A DNA stretch of 54,123 bases from Myxococcota bacterium (GTDB lineage Bacteria > Myxococcota_A > Bradymonadia > UBA7976 > UBA1532): contig JAHJCH010000241.1 of assembly GCA_018813065.1 (NCBI GenBank), positions 1 through 54,123 of the forward strand, written 5' to 3'. Both the position numbers and the translations under genes were made by a program. The notes under the pieces are model-generated. The model was not told the origin of the DNA. It ran no database searches and was given only the letters and a program-made list of their open reading frames with translations. Shown here one piece after another: positions 42,427-52,044 of the stretch (position 1 is the first letter of the stretch; every line of letters begins with the position of its first letter).

Positions 42427-44052
42427 ATGGACCCGACCCTTCAAGCCCTCCAAGCCCACTACGCGCAGATCCGCGACCTGCATATGCGTGATCTCTTTGA
42501 TGCTGAGCCTGATCGCTTTGATCGCTTCTCGCTGCGCGTCGAGGATCTGCTCATCGACTACGCCAAGAACCGGATCACCGAGGAGACGCTGTCTCTGCTG
42601 ATCGATCACGCCCGCGCCCGAGGCCTGGAGGCGTGGCGCGATCAGATGTTCGCCGGGGCGCGGATCAACAACACCGAGGGGCGAGCGGTCCTGCACACCG
42701 CGCTGCGTCATCAAGGCTCGACGCCGGTCCTGCTCGACGGCGAGGATGTCATGCCCCAGGTCCGCGCGGTCTTAGAGCAGATGAAGGCGCTGAGCGAGGC
42801 CGTGCGCGGCGGCGATTGGCGCGGCGCGACGGGTGAGCGCATCACCGACGTGGTCAACATCGGCATCGGCGGCTCCGATCTAGGGCCGGTGATGGTCTGC
42901 GCGGCGCTGGCGCCCTACGCGCGCCCCGAGCTGCGCAGCCACTTCGTCTCCAACGTGGACGGCGCGCACATCTACAGCACGCTCAAGGGCCTCGATCCCG
43001 CCCGCACGCTGTTCATCATCGCCTCCAAGACCTTCACCACCCAGGAGACGTTGACCAACGCCCACACCGCGCGGCGCTGGCTCGTCGAGGCGCTCGGCGA
43101 GGCGGCGGTGGCGCGGCACTTCGTGGCCATCTCCACCCACGCCCAGGCCGTCGCCGCCTTCGGCATCGACGCCGAGAATATGCTCGGCTTCTGGGACTGG
43201 GTGGGAGGCCGCTACTCCCTGTGGTCCGCCATCGGCCTGCCCATCGCCCTCGCCGTCGGCTTTGATCACTTCGAGGCCCTCCTCGGCGGCGCCTATGCCA
43301 TGGATCTGCACTTTCAACAAGCGCCGCTGCGCCATAACGCCCCCGCCCTGCTGGGCCTCATCGGCTTCTGGTACAACGACTTTTTCAACGCCCAAAGCTA
43401 CGCCGTCCTGCCTTACGATCAGCACCTCAGCCGTTTGCCCGCCTATCTCCAGCAGGCCGACATGGAGAGCAATGGCAAGCGCGTTAAGCGCGATGGCACC
43501 CCCGTAGATGGACAAACCGGGCCGATCTTATTCGGTGAGCCCGGCACCAATGGTCAACACGCTTTTTATCAGCTGATCCACCAAGGCACAAAGCTCATCC
43601 CCTGTGATTTTCTGGCCGCCGCTCACAGCCACTACCCCAGCGATCATCACCCCATCTTGATCTCCAACTTCCTGGCCCAGACCGAGGCGCTGATGCGGGG
43701 GCGCGCGGCGGCGGAGGCGCGCGCTGAGCTGGCGGCGGAGGGGCGCGCTGAGGCGGAGATCGCGGCGCTGACCCCACACAAGGTCTTCGAGGGCAACCGC
43801 CCCACCAACAGCTTGCTGTTTAAGCGCCTCGATCCGCGCACGCTGGGGATGCTCATCGCCCTCTATGAGCACAAGATCTTCGTCCAGAGCGTGCTGTGGG
43901 AGATCAACGCCTATGATCAGTGGGGGGTGGAGCTGGGCAAGAAGCTGGCGAAGGTGATCTTGCCCGAGCTGGAGGGCGGCGCGGCGAGCGCCCATGACGC
44001 CTCAACGCGGGGGCTGATGGCCGCCTATCAGGCGATGCGCGCCGAGGCTTGA
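42427..44052 (+). CDS. pgi: Glucose-6-phosphate isomerase
   Basis: 541 aa, full-length bacterial PGI. Signatures: [13 protein letters not shown] and [17 protein letters not shown] for sugar-phosphate binding, [19 protein letters not shown] (PGI signature 1) and [16 protein letters not shown] (signature 2). It interconverts glucose-6-phosphate and fructose-6-phosphate. The ATG at 42427 has TGGAG upstream. The last 25 nt overlap the 3' end of the convergent YihY gene. It is monocistronic, with a long hairpin-rich leader region. Confidence 0.97.
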   Translation: MDPTLQALQAHYAQIRDLHMRDLFDAEPDRFDRFSLRVEDLLIDYAKNRITEETLSLLIDHARARGLEAWRDQMFAGARINNTEGRAVLHTALRHQGSTPVLLDGEDVMPQVRAVLEQMKALSEAVRGGDWRGATGERITDVVNIGIGGSDLGPVMVCAALAPYARPELRSHFVSNVDGAHIYSTLKGLDPARTLFIIASKTFTTQETLTNAHTARRWLVEALGEAAVARHFVAISTHAQAVAAFGIDAENMLGFWDWVGGRYSLWSAIGLPIALAVGFDHFEALLGGAYAMDLHFQQAPLRHNAPALLGLIGFWYNDFFNAQSYAVLPYDQHLSRLPAYLQQADMESNGKRVKRDGTPVDGQTGPILFGEPGTNGQHAFYQLIHQGTKLIPCDFLAAAHSHYPSDHHPILISNFLAQTEALMRGRAAAEARAELAAEGRAEAEIAALTPHKVFEGNRPTNSLLFKRLDPRTLGMLIALYEHKIFVQSVLWEINAYDQWGVELGKKLAKVILPELEGGAASAHDASTRGLMAAYQAMRAEA

Positions 44053-45380
44053 GCGGCGCGGGGCGGCGGCTGAGGCAGCAGATCGGCGATGCTCACCGTC
44101 AGCGCCTCTTCGTAGCTGAGCTTGGCCGCCTTGAGGGCCGCCTCGAAGTGGCTGGCGGGCGGCGAGGGCGGCAGCTCGCCAGGGCGATAGCCAGCCTCGG
44201 CGCAGCAGCGCTCCAAATCTAAGAGCGTGACCTGATCTAAGGCGCGCCCCGGCACCACCAAGAGGTTCTCATCCCCACGGATGCTGCTGACGAGCAGTAA
44301 CATCTCAGCCCGGCAGAGCAAATGCACCGCAGGTAAGACTTCATCAACGGGGATCTTCAGCTCATCTGCCAGCTCAAGCGGCTTAATCCCCCCCCCTCGG
44401 CTCTGGAAGCGCCGCGCGACCTCAAAGAAGATGCGCGACATCAGATAGGATGAAGGCGGCGCCAAGATCAAGTCCGCGCGGCGATGAAGCACGGCGGTGC
44501 TCAAGGCGCGGTGGTTGTGGATCATGTAGCTGACCTCTACGCCCGCCAACACCACGATCCACAGCAAGTACACCCATAAAAACAGCAGCGGGATAAGGGC
44601 AAATGAGCCGTATATCTTGGACTGCACCGAGCCTTGGTAGGTGGAGCGGATGTAGAGATTGAAGCCCCACTTGAGCAGCTCCAAGGCGATGGCCGCCAAG
44701 ACGCCGCCGGTGATGGCCGCCCGCTTCTTGACCACCGTGTGGGGCAAGAGCTTGTACATCAAGGCCAGGGCCATGGCCTCCAAGGTCCAGGTGATCGTCG
44801 TGGAGCTGAGCGCTAGGCCAAAGGTGAGGTTGGAGAAGCCGCTTTGGACCCAACGCGCGGCGACGAAGCCCAGGCCGATCAGCGCAGGCGTCAGGGTGAC
44901 GACGGCGTAAAAGGTCACCAAGCGGCGGTGCAGTGGTCGGGTGGCAGGCACACGCCAGATCTGATTGACGGCCCGCTCCGCTGAGAGGAACGCCGAGAGG
45001 GCGCTGAAGAGGAGGAAGGTGAAGCCCACGAGGCCCACCGCCCCGCTCTGGGCGCGCTCCAGGAAGCTCTCCAAGATGCCGCCGACCTCCGCCACGCTGT
45101 CGGCCAGGAGCGTCCCCAGCATCCAATCGCGCACGCTCTGAGCCATATCACCGCTGGGGACGACGGCCTTGATCAGCGCAAAAGAGACGGCCAGCATCGG
45201 CACCATCGAGAGGATGGTGGTGTAGGCCAGCGCCGCGGCGTTGCGCGGGGCTTGATCAAGGACGAGGTGGTGGAAGACATCGACGGTGAGGCGGGCGAAG
45301 AGGAGGAGGCGGCGGCTGATGGGGTTGTCGGAGAGGGCGAGGCGTCGATCGAGCCAACCACCCAACCGCGATGTCTTCAC
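44028..45380 (-). CDS. YihY/UPF0761 family membrane protein
   Basis: 450 aa. GTG start overlapping the kinase stop (GTGA). The N-terminal half has about six membrane spans with family features: [35 protein letters not shown] and [19 protein letters not shown]. The C-terminal ~150 residues are cytosolic and helical, with a winged-helix look ([20 protein letters not shown]). Once called RNase BN or BrkB, the family has no settled function. Its 3' end runs 25 nt into pgi on the other strand, so its last eight residues are antisense to the PGI C-terminus. Confidence 0.92.
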   Translation of the reverse strand: MKTSRLGGWLDRRLALSDNPISRRLLLFARLTVDVFHHLVLDQAPRNAAALAYTTILSMVPMLAVSFALIKAVVPSGDMAQSVRDWMLGTLLADSVAEVGGILESFLERAQSGAVGLVGFTFLLFSALSAFLSAERAVNQIWRVPATRPLHRRLVTFYAVVTLTPALIGLGFVAARWVQSGFSNLTFGLALSSTTITWTLEAMALALMYKLLPHTVVKKRAAITGGVLAAIALELLKWGFNLYIRSTYQGSVQSKIYGSFALIPLLFLWVYLLWIVVLAGVEVSYMIHNHRALSTAVLHRRADLILAPPSSYLMSRIFFEVARRFQSRGGGIKPLELADELKIPVDEVLPAVHLLCRAEMLLLVSSIRGDENLLVVPGRALDQVTLLDLERCCAEAGYRPGELPPSPPASHFEAALKAAKLSYEEALTVSIADLLPQPPPRAAQASARIA

Positions 45381-47200
45381 AGCTTCTCGTACTTCTTCGT
45401 GGTCGTCTTATCGGGATCGGGCTTCTTGGGATCGGGCTTGTTGACCTTGGGTTTGCCGCCCCCCCCGCGCTTCTTGAGGCTGAAGTCGAGGCCACGCGCG
45501 GTGGTGGAGGCGCGCAGCTCAACCTTGCGGCTGATCAGCTTATAGCCCGCCTTAGAGAGCGTCAGCTGCACAGGCGCGCCGACCTCGGGCTTCCACTCAA
45601 AGGGCGTGACGCCGATCTTCTTCTTGCCGATCAGGGCCACGGCGCCGCTGGGTGAGGAGGTGATCTTCAGCCAGTCATGCTTGCCCTCGCCAGCGTGAGG
45701 CGTCGGCGCGGGCGTCGGCGCGGCGTCGGCCTCGGCGTCGGCCACGCCCGCGTCCTTGGCGACCTCATCGGCGCCCGCGTCGGCGGGCTTGGGCGGCGTT
45801 GGCGCCGTCTCCGCCTCCAGATCGTTGTGCATGCTCTGCTCAGCCTTGCCCTTGCCCTCCAGGTCGAGCCAGATCTCCTTAAAGCCCTCATGGCGGATGG
45901 CCACGCGCAGCTTCTCGCCGCGCTTGACGGGGAGGGTCAGCGGCGTCTCACCCAAGGCGTTGTCGGTGGTGCGATCAAAGACCTGCGCCTGCTTGGGGGC
46001 GGTGGTGAGGGTGTGGCGGACCTCGTCCTCGCGGGGATCGAACGTCACCGTGACGGGGCGCTCCTCGGGGGCAGGCGGGGTCTGAAGCTGGAGATAGCCC
46101 AGGTAGCCGCCGCCGCCGAGGAGCAGCAAGAGCAGCAGGATGATGAGCTTGGAGCTGTGGTTGGTGATCGGCGGCAGCGTCTCCAGCTGCCCCGCGTACT
46201 GCGGGGTCTGACGGGAGACGACATCGACGCTGCTGCGATCGACGGGCATGGCGTGGGCGCCGCTGGCGCCGCTGTACTGACGGAAGGTGCCGCTGTGATC
46301 ACCGAAGTCGCTTTGGGCGTCCACCAAGGCCACGAGCATGGCGTCCACGGAGGACATCCGCGCCTCGCGATCCTTAACCAAGCAGCTGTTGATCAGCTCG
46401 GCGATGGCGTCGCTGATGCCCAGCTCAGGGTGCGTCTTGCGGATATCCGGGGGCGGCTTGGCCGCTTGAGACATCATCACGGCCATGGGGGTGGCGCCAT
46501 CGAAGGGGGGTTTGCCCGTCAACAGCTCGTAGAAGATGACCCCCAATGAGTAGACGTCGGTGCGGTGATCGACGCGCTCGCCGTGGACCTGCTCAGGGCT
46601 CATATAGTGTGGCGTGCCAAAGACGGCGCCGGCCAAGGTCAGGCCGCTCTCGCTCTCCCCATCCTCGGCGTCGCCGTGGACGATCTTGGCGATCCCGAAG
46701 TCGAGCACCTTGGCGAAGTCATCATCGTTGCCCACGCGCATGATCTGCACGTTCTCAGGCTTAAGATCGCGGTGAATGACCCCGAGCTTATGCGCCTCGC
46801 CCACCGCCGCGCAGATCTGCCCCATGATATGCACCGCCCGCCCTTGCTCTAGGCGGCCCACCTCGTGGAGGAGGGCGGAGAGGCTGCTGCCGCTGAGCAG
46901 CTCCATGGCGATGTAAGGCGAGCCATCCTCTAAGTGGCCGAAATCGTGGACAATAATCGCGTTGGGGTGGCTGATGCGTGAGACGCTGCGGGCCTCTTGC
47001 TGGAAGCGGGCGAGGAGCTTCTCGTCGTTGCTGACGGAGGCGCGCAAGATCTTGAGCGCGATCATGCGGTTCATGGAGATCTGGCGCGCTTGGAAGACGC
47101 GCCCCATCCCGCCCTCGCCGATCAGCTTTATTAGCTCGAAACGACCGCCATCTACGGTCATCCCGACCATTGAATCATTCTCGGATCTCATATGACTCAT
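45377..47200 (-). CDS. PASTA-less Ser/Thr protein kinase with PEGA repeats
   Basis: 607 aa. Kinase domain about 20-285: LIGEGGMGRVFQAR (P-loop), IALKIL (Lys), VIHRDLKPENVQ (catalytic loop), LDFGIAK (DFG), GTPHYMSPEQ (activation segment end). A linker leads to one membrane span near 345-370 (LIILLLLLLLGGGGYLGYL). Outside are two PEGA-like domains (about 380-460 and 505-585; SSPSGAVALIGKKKIGVTPF) split by a Pro/Ala/Asp linker, and a Lys/Pro tail. This Hanks-type receptor kinase layout is common in myxobacteria. The next gene upstream also has a PEGA domain. Several Met codons near the start make the exact N-terminus uncertain. Confidence 0.95.
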   Translation of the reverse strand: MSHMRSENDSMVGMTVDGGRFELIKLIGEGGMGRVFQARQISMNRMIALKILRASVSNDEKLLARFQQEARSVSRISHPNAIIVHDFGHLEDGSPYIAMELLSGSSLSALLHEVGRLEQGRAVHIMGQICAAVGEAHKLGVIHRDLKPENVQIMRVGNDDDFAKVLDFGIAKIVHGDAEDGESESGLTLAGAVFGTPHYMSPEQVHGERVDHRTDVYSLGVIFYELLTGKPPFDGATPMAVMMSQAAKPPPDIRKTHPELGISDAIAELINSCLVKDREARMSSVDAMLVALVDAQSDFGDHSGTFRQYSGASGAHAMPVDRSSVDVVSRQTPQYAGQLETLPPITNHSSKLIILLLLLLLGGGGYLGYLQLQTPPAPEERPVTVTFDPREDEVRHTLTTAPKQAQVFDRTTDNALGETPLTLPVKRGEKLRVAIRHEGFKEIWLDLEGKGKAEQSMHNDLEAETAPTPPKPADAGADEVAKDAGVADAEADAAPTPAPTPHAGEGKHDWLKITSSPSGAVALIGKKKIGVTPFEWKPEVGAPVQLTLSKAGYKLISRKVELRASTTARGLDFSLKKRGGGGKPKVNKPDPKKPDPDKTTTKKYEKL

Positions 47201-47213
47201 CCGCGTGATCGGC

Positions 47214-48062
47214 CTAGTCCTTCGAGGGCGCCGCCAGGAGCAGATAACCCCCCGTCAGCAGCGAGGTCGTGCCCACCAGCAGCAGCCCATCGGCGGTGTA
47301 GCTGAAGGCGCGGCCGTCCTCTTTATATGTCTCGTATGTGTCTGCGTTATAGGTGGCGTGGCCGCCGTCCATCTCATCGAGCTTGTTGTTCTTGTCGAGG
47401 GCCATATAGCCCACCAAGCCGCTGCCGATGAGCATCGCCCCGCCGGTGACCACCAGGCCCCAGGCGAGGTAGTTGGGCGGCTTGACCGGGGTGATCGGCT
47501 GCTTGGGCAAGGGCACCAAGGTGAGGTGCTTGGTGATCGGCGCGTCAGCGACCTCAACCTCATCGGAGATGCGGCTAAACCCTTCAGCCTCCAGCGCGAT
47601 AAAGTGGGTGCCCTGAGGCAGCGCCTTCTTAAAGGGGGTGACGCCCACCTCTTGGCCGTTGAGGAAGACCCGCGCGCCGTCGGGCTGGGAGGTCAGCTGT
47701 AGATCAAGGCGCTGCTCTTGGGCCTTGCCCGCCAGCAACTTGAGGGTGGTGATGCTCTCCTCGACCTGCGCCTTATCCGCCGCCTCTGGGTTCATCTTGA
47801 GGTACTTCTGATAGAAGTCCACGGCGGCCTCGTAGTTCTTCAGCTCCTCAAAGCAGCGGGCCATATTGAAGACCAAGATGGGATGAGGGTTCGCCCGATA
47901 AGCCTTGTTGAACTCGAGGATAGCGTCCTTAAATTGACGCGCCTTGAAGTGCTCTACGCCCGCGCTGTACGCCGCGTCGGCGGTGCTGTTCTCCGCCTCC
48001 GCGCCTTCACCCGCGACGACGAGCGCCGGCCAGAGCGCGAGCGCGAATAAAAGTCCTCTCAC
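47214..48062 (-). CDS. TPR-PEGA envelope protein
   Basis: About 282 aa from GTG 48062, which has GGAGGA upstream and gives a clean signal peptide (MRGLLFALALWPALVVAGEG); the ATG at 48089 has no ribosome-binding site. TPR helices follow (about 30-105; YSAGVEHFKARQFKDAILEF, MARCFEELKNYEAAVDFYQK), then a PEGA domain (about 125-190; SQPDGARVFLNGQEVGVTPF) and two C-terminal hydrophobic segments (YLAWGLVVTGGAMLIGSGLV and LLLVGTTSLLTGGYLLLA). It precedes the PEGA Ser/Thr kinase gene by 13 nt, so they probably form one unit, possibly ligand-side partner and receptor. Confidence 0.87.
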   Translation of the reverse strand: MRGLLFALALWPALVVAGEGAEAENSTADAAYSAGVEHFKARQFKDAILEFNKAYRANPHPILVFNMARCFEELKNYEAAVDFYQKYLKMNPEAADKAQVEESITTLKLLAGKAQEQRLDLQLTSQPDGARVFLNGQEVGVTPFKKALPQGTHFIALEAEGFSRISDEVEVADAPITKHLTLVPLPKQPITPVKPPNYLAWGLVVTGGAMLIGSGLVGYMALDKNNKLDEMDGGHATYNADTYETYKEDGRAFSYTADGLLLVGTTSLLTGGYLLLAAPSKD

Positions 48063-48158
48063 AGATCCTCCAGGAGCAGCAGGCGGCATCCTATCACAGC
48101 GGCTGAAGAATTAAAGAAATGCCCGAATCGATGGATGGAAAATTCAACGGGGCGTGGC

Positions 48159-49028
48159 TCAGCGGCGCCCACCTTGGATGACGCGCAGGCGGCGCCGGGC
48201 GCGCAGGCGCCAGAGCTTGAGGTGATCCTTGAGGATCTCGGGGCGCCACCGCCCAGTGACCAAGAGCCAAGAGGTCAACAAGGCGCTGAGCCCCATCCAG
48301 CCCAAGGCCTTGCTGGTTAACAGGAGATGCAGCCCCTCGATGACCACCAAGAGCTTAAAGAGCTTGTCCCCCGTGACGTTGAGCAGCGCCACCCGCCGCC
48401 GCCCCAGGCCCAAGCACCACGCGCCCATCAGGGCCGTGATCACGGCGCCGACGCCTTGGAGCGGCGCGTGGCCTGCGCCCAAGAGCGGCGCGGTGGGGTG
48501 AGGCACCAGCCATAAAAAGAGCGCGCCGAGGGTGTTGGTGGTCAAGGCCACGATCAGCACGAACTCGATCAAGCGCCGCGCGCCCCAGCGGCGCTCCATG
48601 CTGACGCCAAACCAGGCGATGAGCAGCAGCCCCATCACCAAGCCCCAGCCCATCCCCGGCAAGATCAGGGCGTCGAAGAGGCTGAGGGCCAACAAGCCGC
48701 CCAGGCCATAGAGCAGCACCTCATTGCGGCGGGCGCGCCACAAGGCGCGGGCGAGATCGAGGAAGAAGTAGACGGCGATGCCGACGAAGATCAGCACGCC
48801 GAGGGGGCCGGCGGGGGCCACCACCGCGCTGTTGAGCAAGAGCGCGGGCAGGCGCAAGTCGGGGAGGGTGGCGGGGTGCAGCGTCAGCCAGTCGGTCGGC
48901 GCCAGCGACAGCGGCGGGCTGGCCGCCTGGGTGATCCAGTTAAAGAGGGCCGAGGTGATGATGACGACGAGCATCAACCCACGGGCGCCGGGGGTGATCA
49001 TCCCCCAGAGGCGTTGAACCTGATTCAT
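48159..49028 (-). CDS. Rhomboid-like membrane protein lacking catalytic residues
   Basis: About 289 aa from ATG 49028, which overlaps the rhomboid stop (ATGA). It has six or so membrane spans. The segment FGVSMERRWGARRLIEFVLI resembles the start of the rhomboid/derlin core, but where GxSG is expected it reads GAGHAP (about 184-189), with no nucleophile Ser, and no membrane His follows. It is therefore a likely pseudo-protease, such as those that bind substrates or regulate the active partner. A basic tail (RARRRLRVIQGGRR) ends the protein. The family assignment is by eye and moderate. Confidence 0.68.
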   Translation of the reverse strand: MNQVQRLWGMITPGARGLMLVVIITSALFNWITQAASPPLSLAPTDWLTLHPATLPDLRLPALLLNSAVVAPAGPLGVLIFVGIAVYFFLDLARALWRARRNEVLLYGLGGLLALSLFDALILPGMGWGLVMGLLLIAWFGVSMERRWGARRLIEFVLIVALTTNTLGALFLWLVPHPTAPLLGAGHAPLQGVGAVITALMGAWCLGLGRRRVALLNVTGDKLFKLLVVIEGLHLLLTSKALGWMGLSALLTSWLLVTGRWRPEILKDHLKLWRLRARRRLRVIQGGRR

Positions 49029-49897
49029 CTGCGCGACTCCATGCAGGCCAGCCAAGGCCCCGAGAGCCTCGGGCTCGGCGCTTCAATGATGATCTGACGC
49101 CCATCGGGCAGCGGATACGCGCCGCGTCGCCAAGGGCCCTCCAGCTTGGGCAGCGGCGGCGGCGCCTCATAGACACAGGCGGTCCTCAGCCCGTCGCTCC
49201 AGCCCACGGCGGCCTCGGTGGCGCAGGGCGCGGGCCGCCAACCCGAGGGACGCCCCTCTTCGCAGCTTGGTGACGCCAAGCGCAGGGTCAAGGCCCCCCC
49301 CAGGCCAAATAACCACGCCGCCAAGACCGGCCAGGCCAGGACGCGGCCGCCGCGCGCGGCGCCCAAGGCCACGCCCAAGCCCAAGCCCGCGTAGTGCGCC
49401 GTCGTGTCGGTGCCGCCCAGCTGGGTGGCGGTGACGCTCAATAAACAGAGGGCGAAGAAGGCCACGCGCCCGCGCCCTTGGATGCGCCCGCGCGCCTGCC
49501 AGGCCGCCGCCACCAAGGCCCCCAGGAGGGCGAAGACCCCGCCGGAGGCGCCGACGGTCCAGCGGGCGTTGACCCACAGGCTGAGGGCCGCGCCGACCAG
49601 GGCGCCAGCGCCGAAGATCCCCAGCGTCGCCGCCGCGCCTTGGAGGCGCTGGACCAAGCGCCCCAGGGCCACGAAGGCCAAGGCGTTGCCCAAGAGATGC
49701 GCGGCGTCGAGGTGCAGCCAGCCCGCCGTCACCAGGCGCCACCACGCGCCGTCCACCCCGCGCATCAGCGACGGGACCACCGCGCCGCCGCGCCACGCCG
49801 AGAAGAAGGGATCATCGGGGGTGTAGGCCCACCAGGACCAGCCCGCCATCCACAGGACGATGAGCGCCAAGGGCCAGCGGGGCGGGGCGGGGCTCAT
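49025..49897 (-). CDS. Rhomboid-family intramembrane serine protease
   Basis: 290 aa. The core has WLHLDAAHLLGNALAF, then VGASGGVFALLGA with nucleophile Ser118, and DTTAHYAGLGLGVALG with His168, the full rhomboid dyad. After the membrane core, a Pro/Gly-rich soluble tail of about 100 residues (from 200 on) contains four Cys (SCEEG, PCATE, TACVYE, LACMES) that could form disulfides on the outer face. The start overlaps the CCG-protein stop by 4 nt and its own stop overlaps the pseudo-rhomboid start. The substrate is unknown. Confidence 0.9.
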   Translation of the reverse strand: MSPAPPRWPLALIVLWMAGWSWWAYTPDDPFFSAWRGGAVVPSLMRGVDGAWWRLVTAGWLHLDAAHLLGNALAFVALGRLVQRLQGAAATLGIFGAGALVGAALSLWVNARWTVGASGGVFALLGALVAAAWQARGRIQGRGRVAFFALCLLSVTATQLGGTDTTAHYAGLGLGVALGAARGGRVLAWPVLAAWLFGLGGALTLRLASPSCEEGRPSGWRPAPCATEAAVGWSDGLRTACVYEAPPPLPKLEGPWRRGAYPLPDGRQIIIEAPSPRLSGPWLACMESRR

Positions 49898-50667
49898 CCT
49901 CGACGCGCCATCAGGCGGGCGCGCAGGTAGTTCAAGAACCAGCGCCCGCGCCCCGCCGGGATCAGCCGTCGATCCTCCTTAAAGAGCAGCTGAAGGATGT
50001 GGCGGGTGGGGATATCGCGCTGAAAGCTGCGGGTGCAGTGCCCGCAGTAGGTCACCAGCGGCTGATCCTTGAGCGCGGCGCGCCGCCGCTGAGCCGTGGC
50101 GTCCTTGTTCAAGCAGCAAGACAGCGGGTGCTTCTTTTGGGGCGCCCGAGGCAGCGCCGCGAGGGCCGCCAGGGACTCAAAGGCCGCCGCCTGCTCTAGA
50201 TCGACCCGCGCGGGGCAGGGGTGATGGACGATCACCGGCGCCTCACCGGCCAAGGCCCCGGCCCAAGCCTGATCCTGGGCCAGCAGATCATAGAGGGAGC
50301 GGGTCGGCACGCCGAGGCGCTCGAACTGATGCGCGCAGTTGCCACAGGCGGTGATGATCTCCTCGACGCCCGCACGAGCCACGCGCCGCCCGATCACCGC
50401 CTCAGCCCGCAGCGCCTCGGGGGTGGGATCTTTCGGGCGCTGCATCCGCAGGGGATAAGCGCAGCAGTCCAGCCACAGGCCGATATCGGGGTCTTGGGCC
50501 TTGAGGTGCCGCCAGACCTGCACGGTCAGCTCAGGGGCGGCGCTGGTCAAGGCGCAGCCGGGGTAGAAGTAGCGACGCTGCTGAGGAGTGCGCAGCCCAA
50601 AGGGCCAAGCCCGCCGCAGCTGATACTCAAGCCAAGCCCAAGCCCGGCCACCCGCGCTGGCCGCCAT
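49894..50667 (-). CDS. Cysteine-rich CCG-domain (HdrB/GlpC-like) protein
   Basis: 257 aa. Two CCG-type cysteine clusters: RYFYPGCAL, DCCAYPLR, TACGNCAHQF in the first half, and VHHPCPAR, SCCLNKDA, TYCGHCTRSF in the second. These bind a non-cubane or other Fe-S centre in HdrB and related oxidoreductase subunits. There is no ferredoxin domain or partner subunit gene nearby, so its electron partner is unclear; it may be a metal-binding protein that stands alone. Its ATG follows the pepT stop directly, and its stop overlaps the rhomboid start, so it is co-translated with membrane proteolysis genes. Confidence 0.82.
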   Translation of the reverse strand: MAASAGGRAWAWLEYQLRRAWPFGLRTPQQRRYFYPGCALTSAAPELTVQVWRHLKAQDPDIGLWLDCCAYPLRMQRPKDPTPEALRAEAVIGRRVARAGVEEIITACGNCAHQFERLGVPTRSLYDLLAQDQAWAGALAGEAPVIVHHPCPARVDLEQAAAFESLAALAALPRAPQKKHPLSCCLNKDATAQRRRAALKDQPLVTYCGHCTRSFQRDIPTRHILQLLFKEDRRLIPAGRGRWFLNYLRARLMARRG

Positions 50668-51945
50668 TTACGCCAACAGCCCCTTGATCTCGCCGTGATG
50701 CAGCCACTCATCGACGAGGGCGAGGCAGACCTCCGCCGACTTGAGCATGTGCTCGACGGCGATCCACTCACGGCGGCTGTGGAAGTTATGCCCGCCGGTG
50801 AAGAGGTTGGGGGTGGGCAAGCCCATAAAGGACAAGCGCGCGCCATCGGTCCCGCCGCGGATCGGCACGCGGCGCAGGGGCACCTCGACGCGCTCCAGGG
50901 CGCGGATGGCCAGATCCATCACCTCGGGGCGCTGATCAATCATCGACCTCATGTTGCGATACTGCGGCTGAATGACCCGCTCCGCCGACGCGCCGGGCCA
51001 GCGGGCCACGGCCTCCGCCGCCAGGCGCTCCAGCATCCGCGCCAGCGTCGTCAGCTTAGGCTCCTTAAAGTCGCGCAGGATAAAGCGAATCTCCACCGAC
51101 TCCTCATCCCCGGACATGGAGTTTGGGTGGACGAAGCCCTCATAGCCCGAGGTCGTCTCAGGCGAGAGTCCGTTGCGGGGCAGCGAGGCCATAAAGTCCG
51201 CCGCGACCTTGATGGCGTTGACCAGCTTGCCCTTGGCGTAGCCGGGGTGGACGTTGACGCCCTTAAAGACCAAGGTCATCCCATCCGCGCAGAAGTTCTC
51301 CTCCTCCACCTCACCCAGCGTCTCCCCGTCGATGGTGTAGGCCACCTCCGCGCCGAGCTTGCCCAGATCGAACTTGGCCGTGCCGCGCCCGATCTCCTCA
51401 TCGGGGGTAAAGGCGATGGACAGCGGCCCGTGGGGGATCTCGGGGTGTTGGATGAGGGCCTCAAGCAGGCTCATGATCACGGCGACGCCCGCCTTATCAT
51501 CGGCGCCGAGGAGGGTGGTGCCGTCGGAGGTGACGATCTGACAGCCCACGCACTCGCCCAGCGGCGCGTCGCGCTCGGGGCTCAGGGTCACGCCGTTGAG
51601 GGCGATGGGGCCGCCTTGATAGTCATGCACCTGGGGCTTGACGTCCTTACCGGAGACGGCGGGGGAGACGTCCATATGGGCGATAAAGGCGATCGTGGGG
51701 ATCTGCCCCGCGCGGGGGTGACCCTCGGGCAAGCGCTCGGGGAGGTGGGCGTAGACATAGGCGTGCTCATCAAGGAGCACGTCCTCCACGCCCATGGCCC
51801 GCAGCTCCGCCTCCAGCATACGCGCCAGATCCCACTGACACGCGGAGGAGGGGGTCTGGGGGTTGGCGTCATCGCTGGTCGTCTCGACGACCACATAGCG
51901 CAGGAAGCGATCGAGCAGGGCGGCGCGGTTGATCAGGGTGGACAT
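50668..51945 (-). CDS. pepT: Peptidase T (tripeptide aminopeptidase)
   Basis: 425 aa from ATG 51945 (GGAG upstream); an upstream in-frame extension of 17 codons lacks a ribosome-binding site. An M20-family di-zinc exopeptidase: FIAHMDVSP (His/Asp), LLGADDKAGVAVIM (bridging Asp), FTPDEEIGRGT (Glu pair), DGETLGEVEEENF, and GGTDGARLSFMGLPTPNLF with a late HNFHSRREW. It removes N-terminal residues from tripeptides in the cytosol. It is the first gene of a run of four abutting genes (pepT, CCG protein, rhomboid, pseudo-rhomboid). Confidence 0.96.
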   Translation of the reverse strand: MSTLINRAALLDRFLRYVVVETTSDDANPQTPSSACQWDLARMLEAELRAMGVEDVLLDEHAYVYAHLPERLPEGHPRAGQIPTIAFIAHMDVSPAVSGKDVKPQVHDYQGGPIALNGVTLSPERDAPLGECVGCQIVTSDGTTLLGADDKAGVAVIMSLLEALIQHPEIPHGPLSIAFTPDEEIGRGTAKFDLGKLGAEVAYTIDGETLGEVEEENFCADGMTLVFKGVNVHPGYAKGKLVNAIKVAADFMASLPRNGLSPETTSGYEGFVHPNSMSGDEESVEIRFILRDFKEPKLTTLARMLERLAAEAVARWPGASAERVIQPQYRNMRSMIDQRPEVMDLAIRALERVEVPLRRVPIRGGTDGARLSFMGLPTPNLFTGGHNFHSRREWIAVEHMLKSAEVCLALVDEWLHHGEIKGLLA

Positions 51946-51996
51946 GGGGCAAACTCCAAGAGATCGAAGGCGGGGATTAGCACGGGGAGGGGGCAT

Positions 51997-52021
51997 AAAA
52001 AAACCCCGCCGGGGCGGGGTT
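51997..52021 (-). terminator. Intrinsic terminator of atpE
   Basis: Read on the minus strand, AACCCCGCC (52021-52013) pairs exactly with GGCGGGGTT (52010-52002), and a run of T follows (complement of the A run at 51997-52003). It lies 24 nt after the atpE stop, so atpE ends there and pepT is transcribed separately. Confidence 0.92.
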
Positions 52022-52044
52022 GAAGGCGCGGATGGCGCCGCGCC

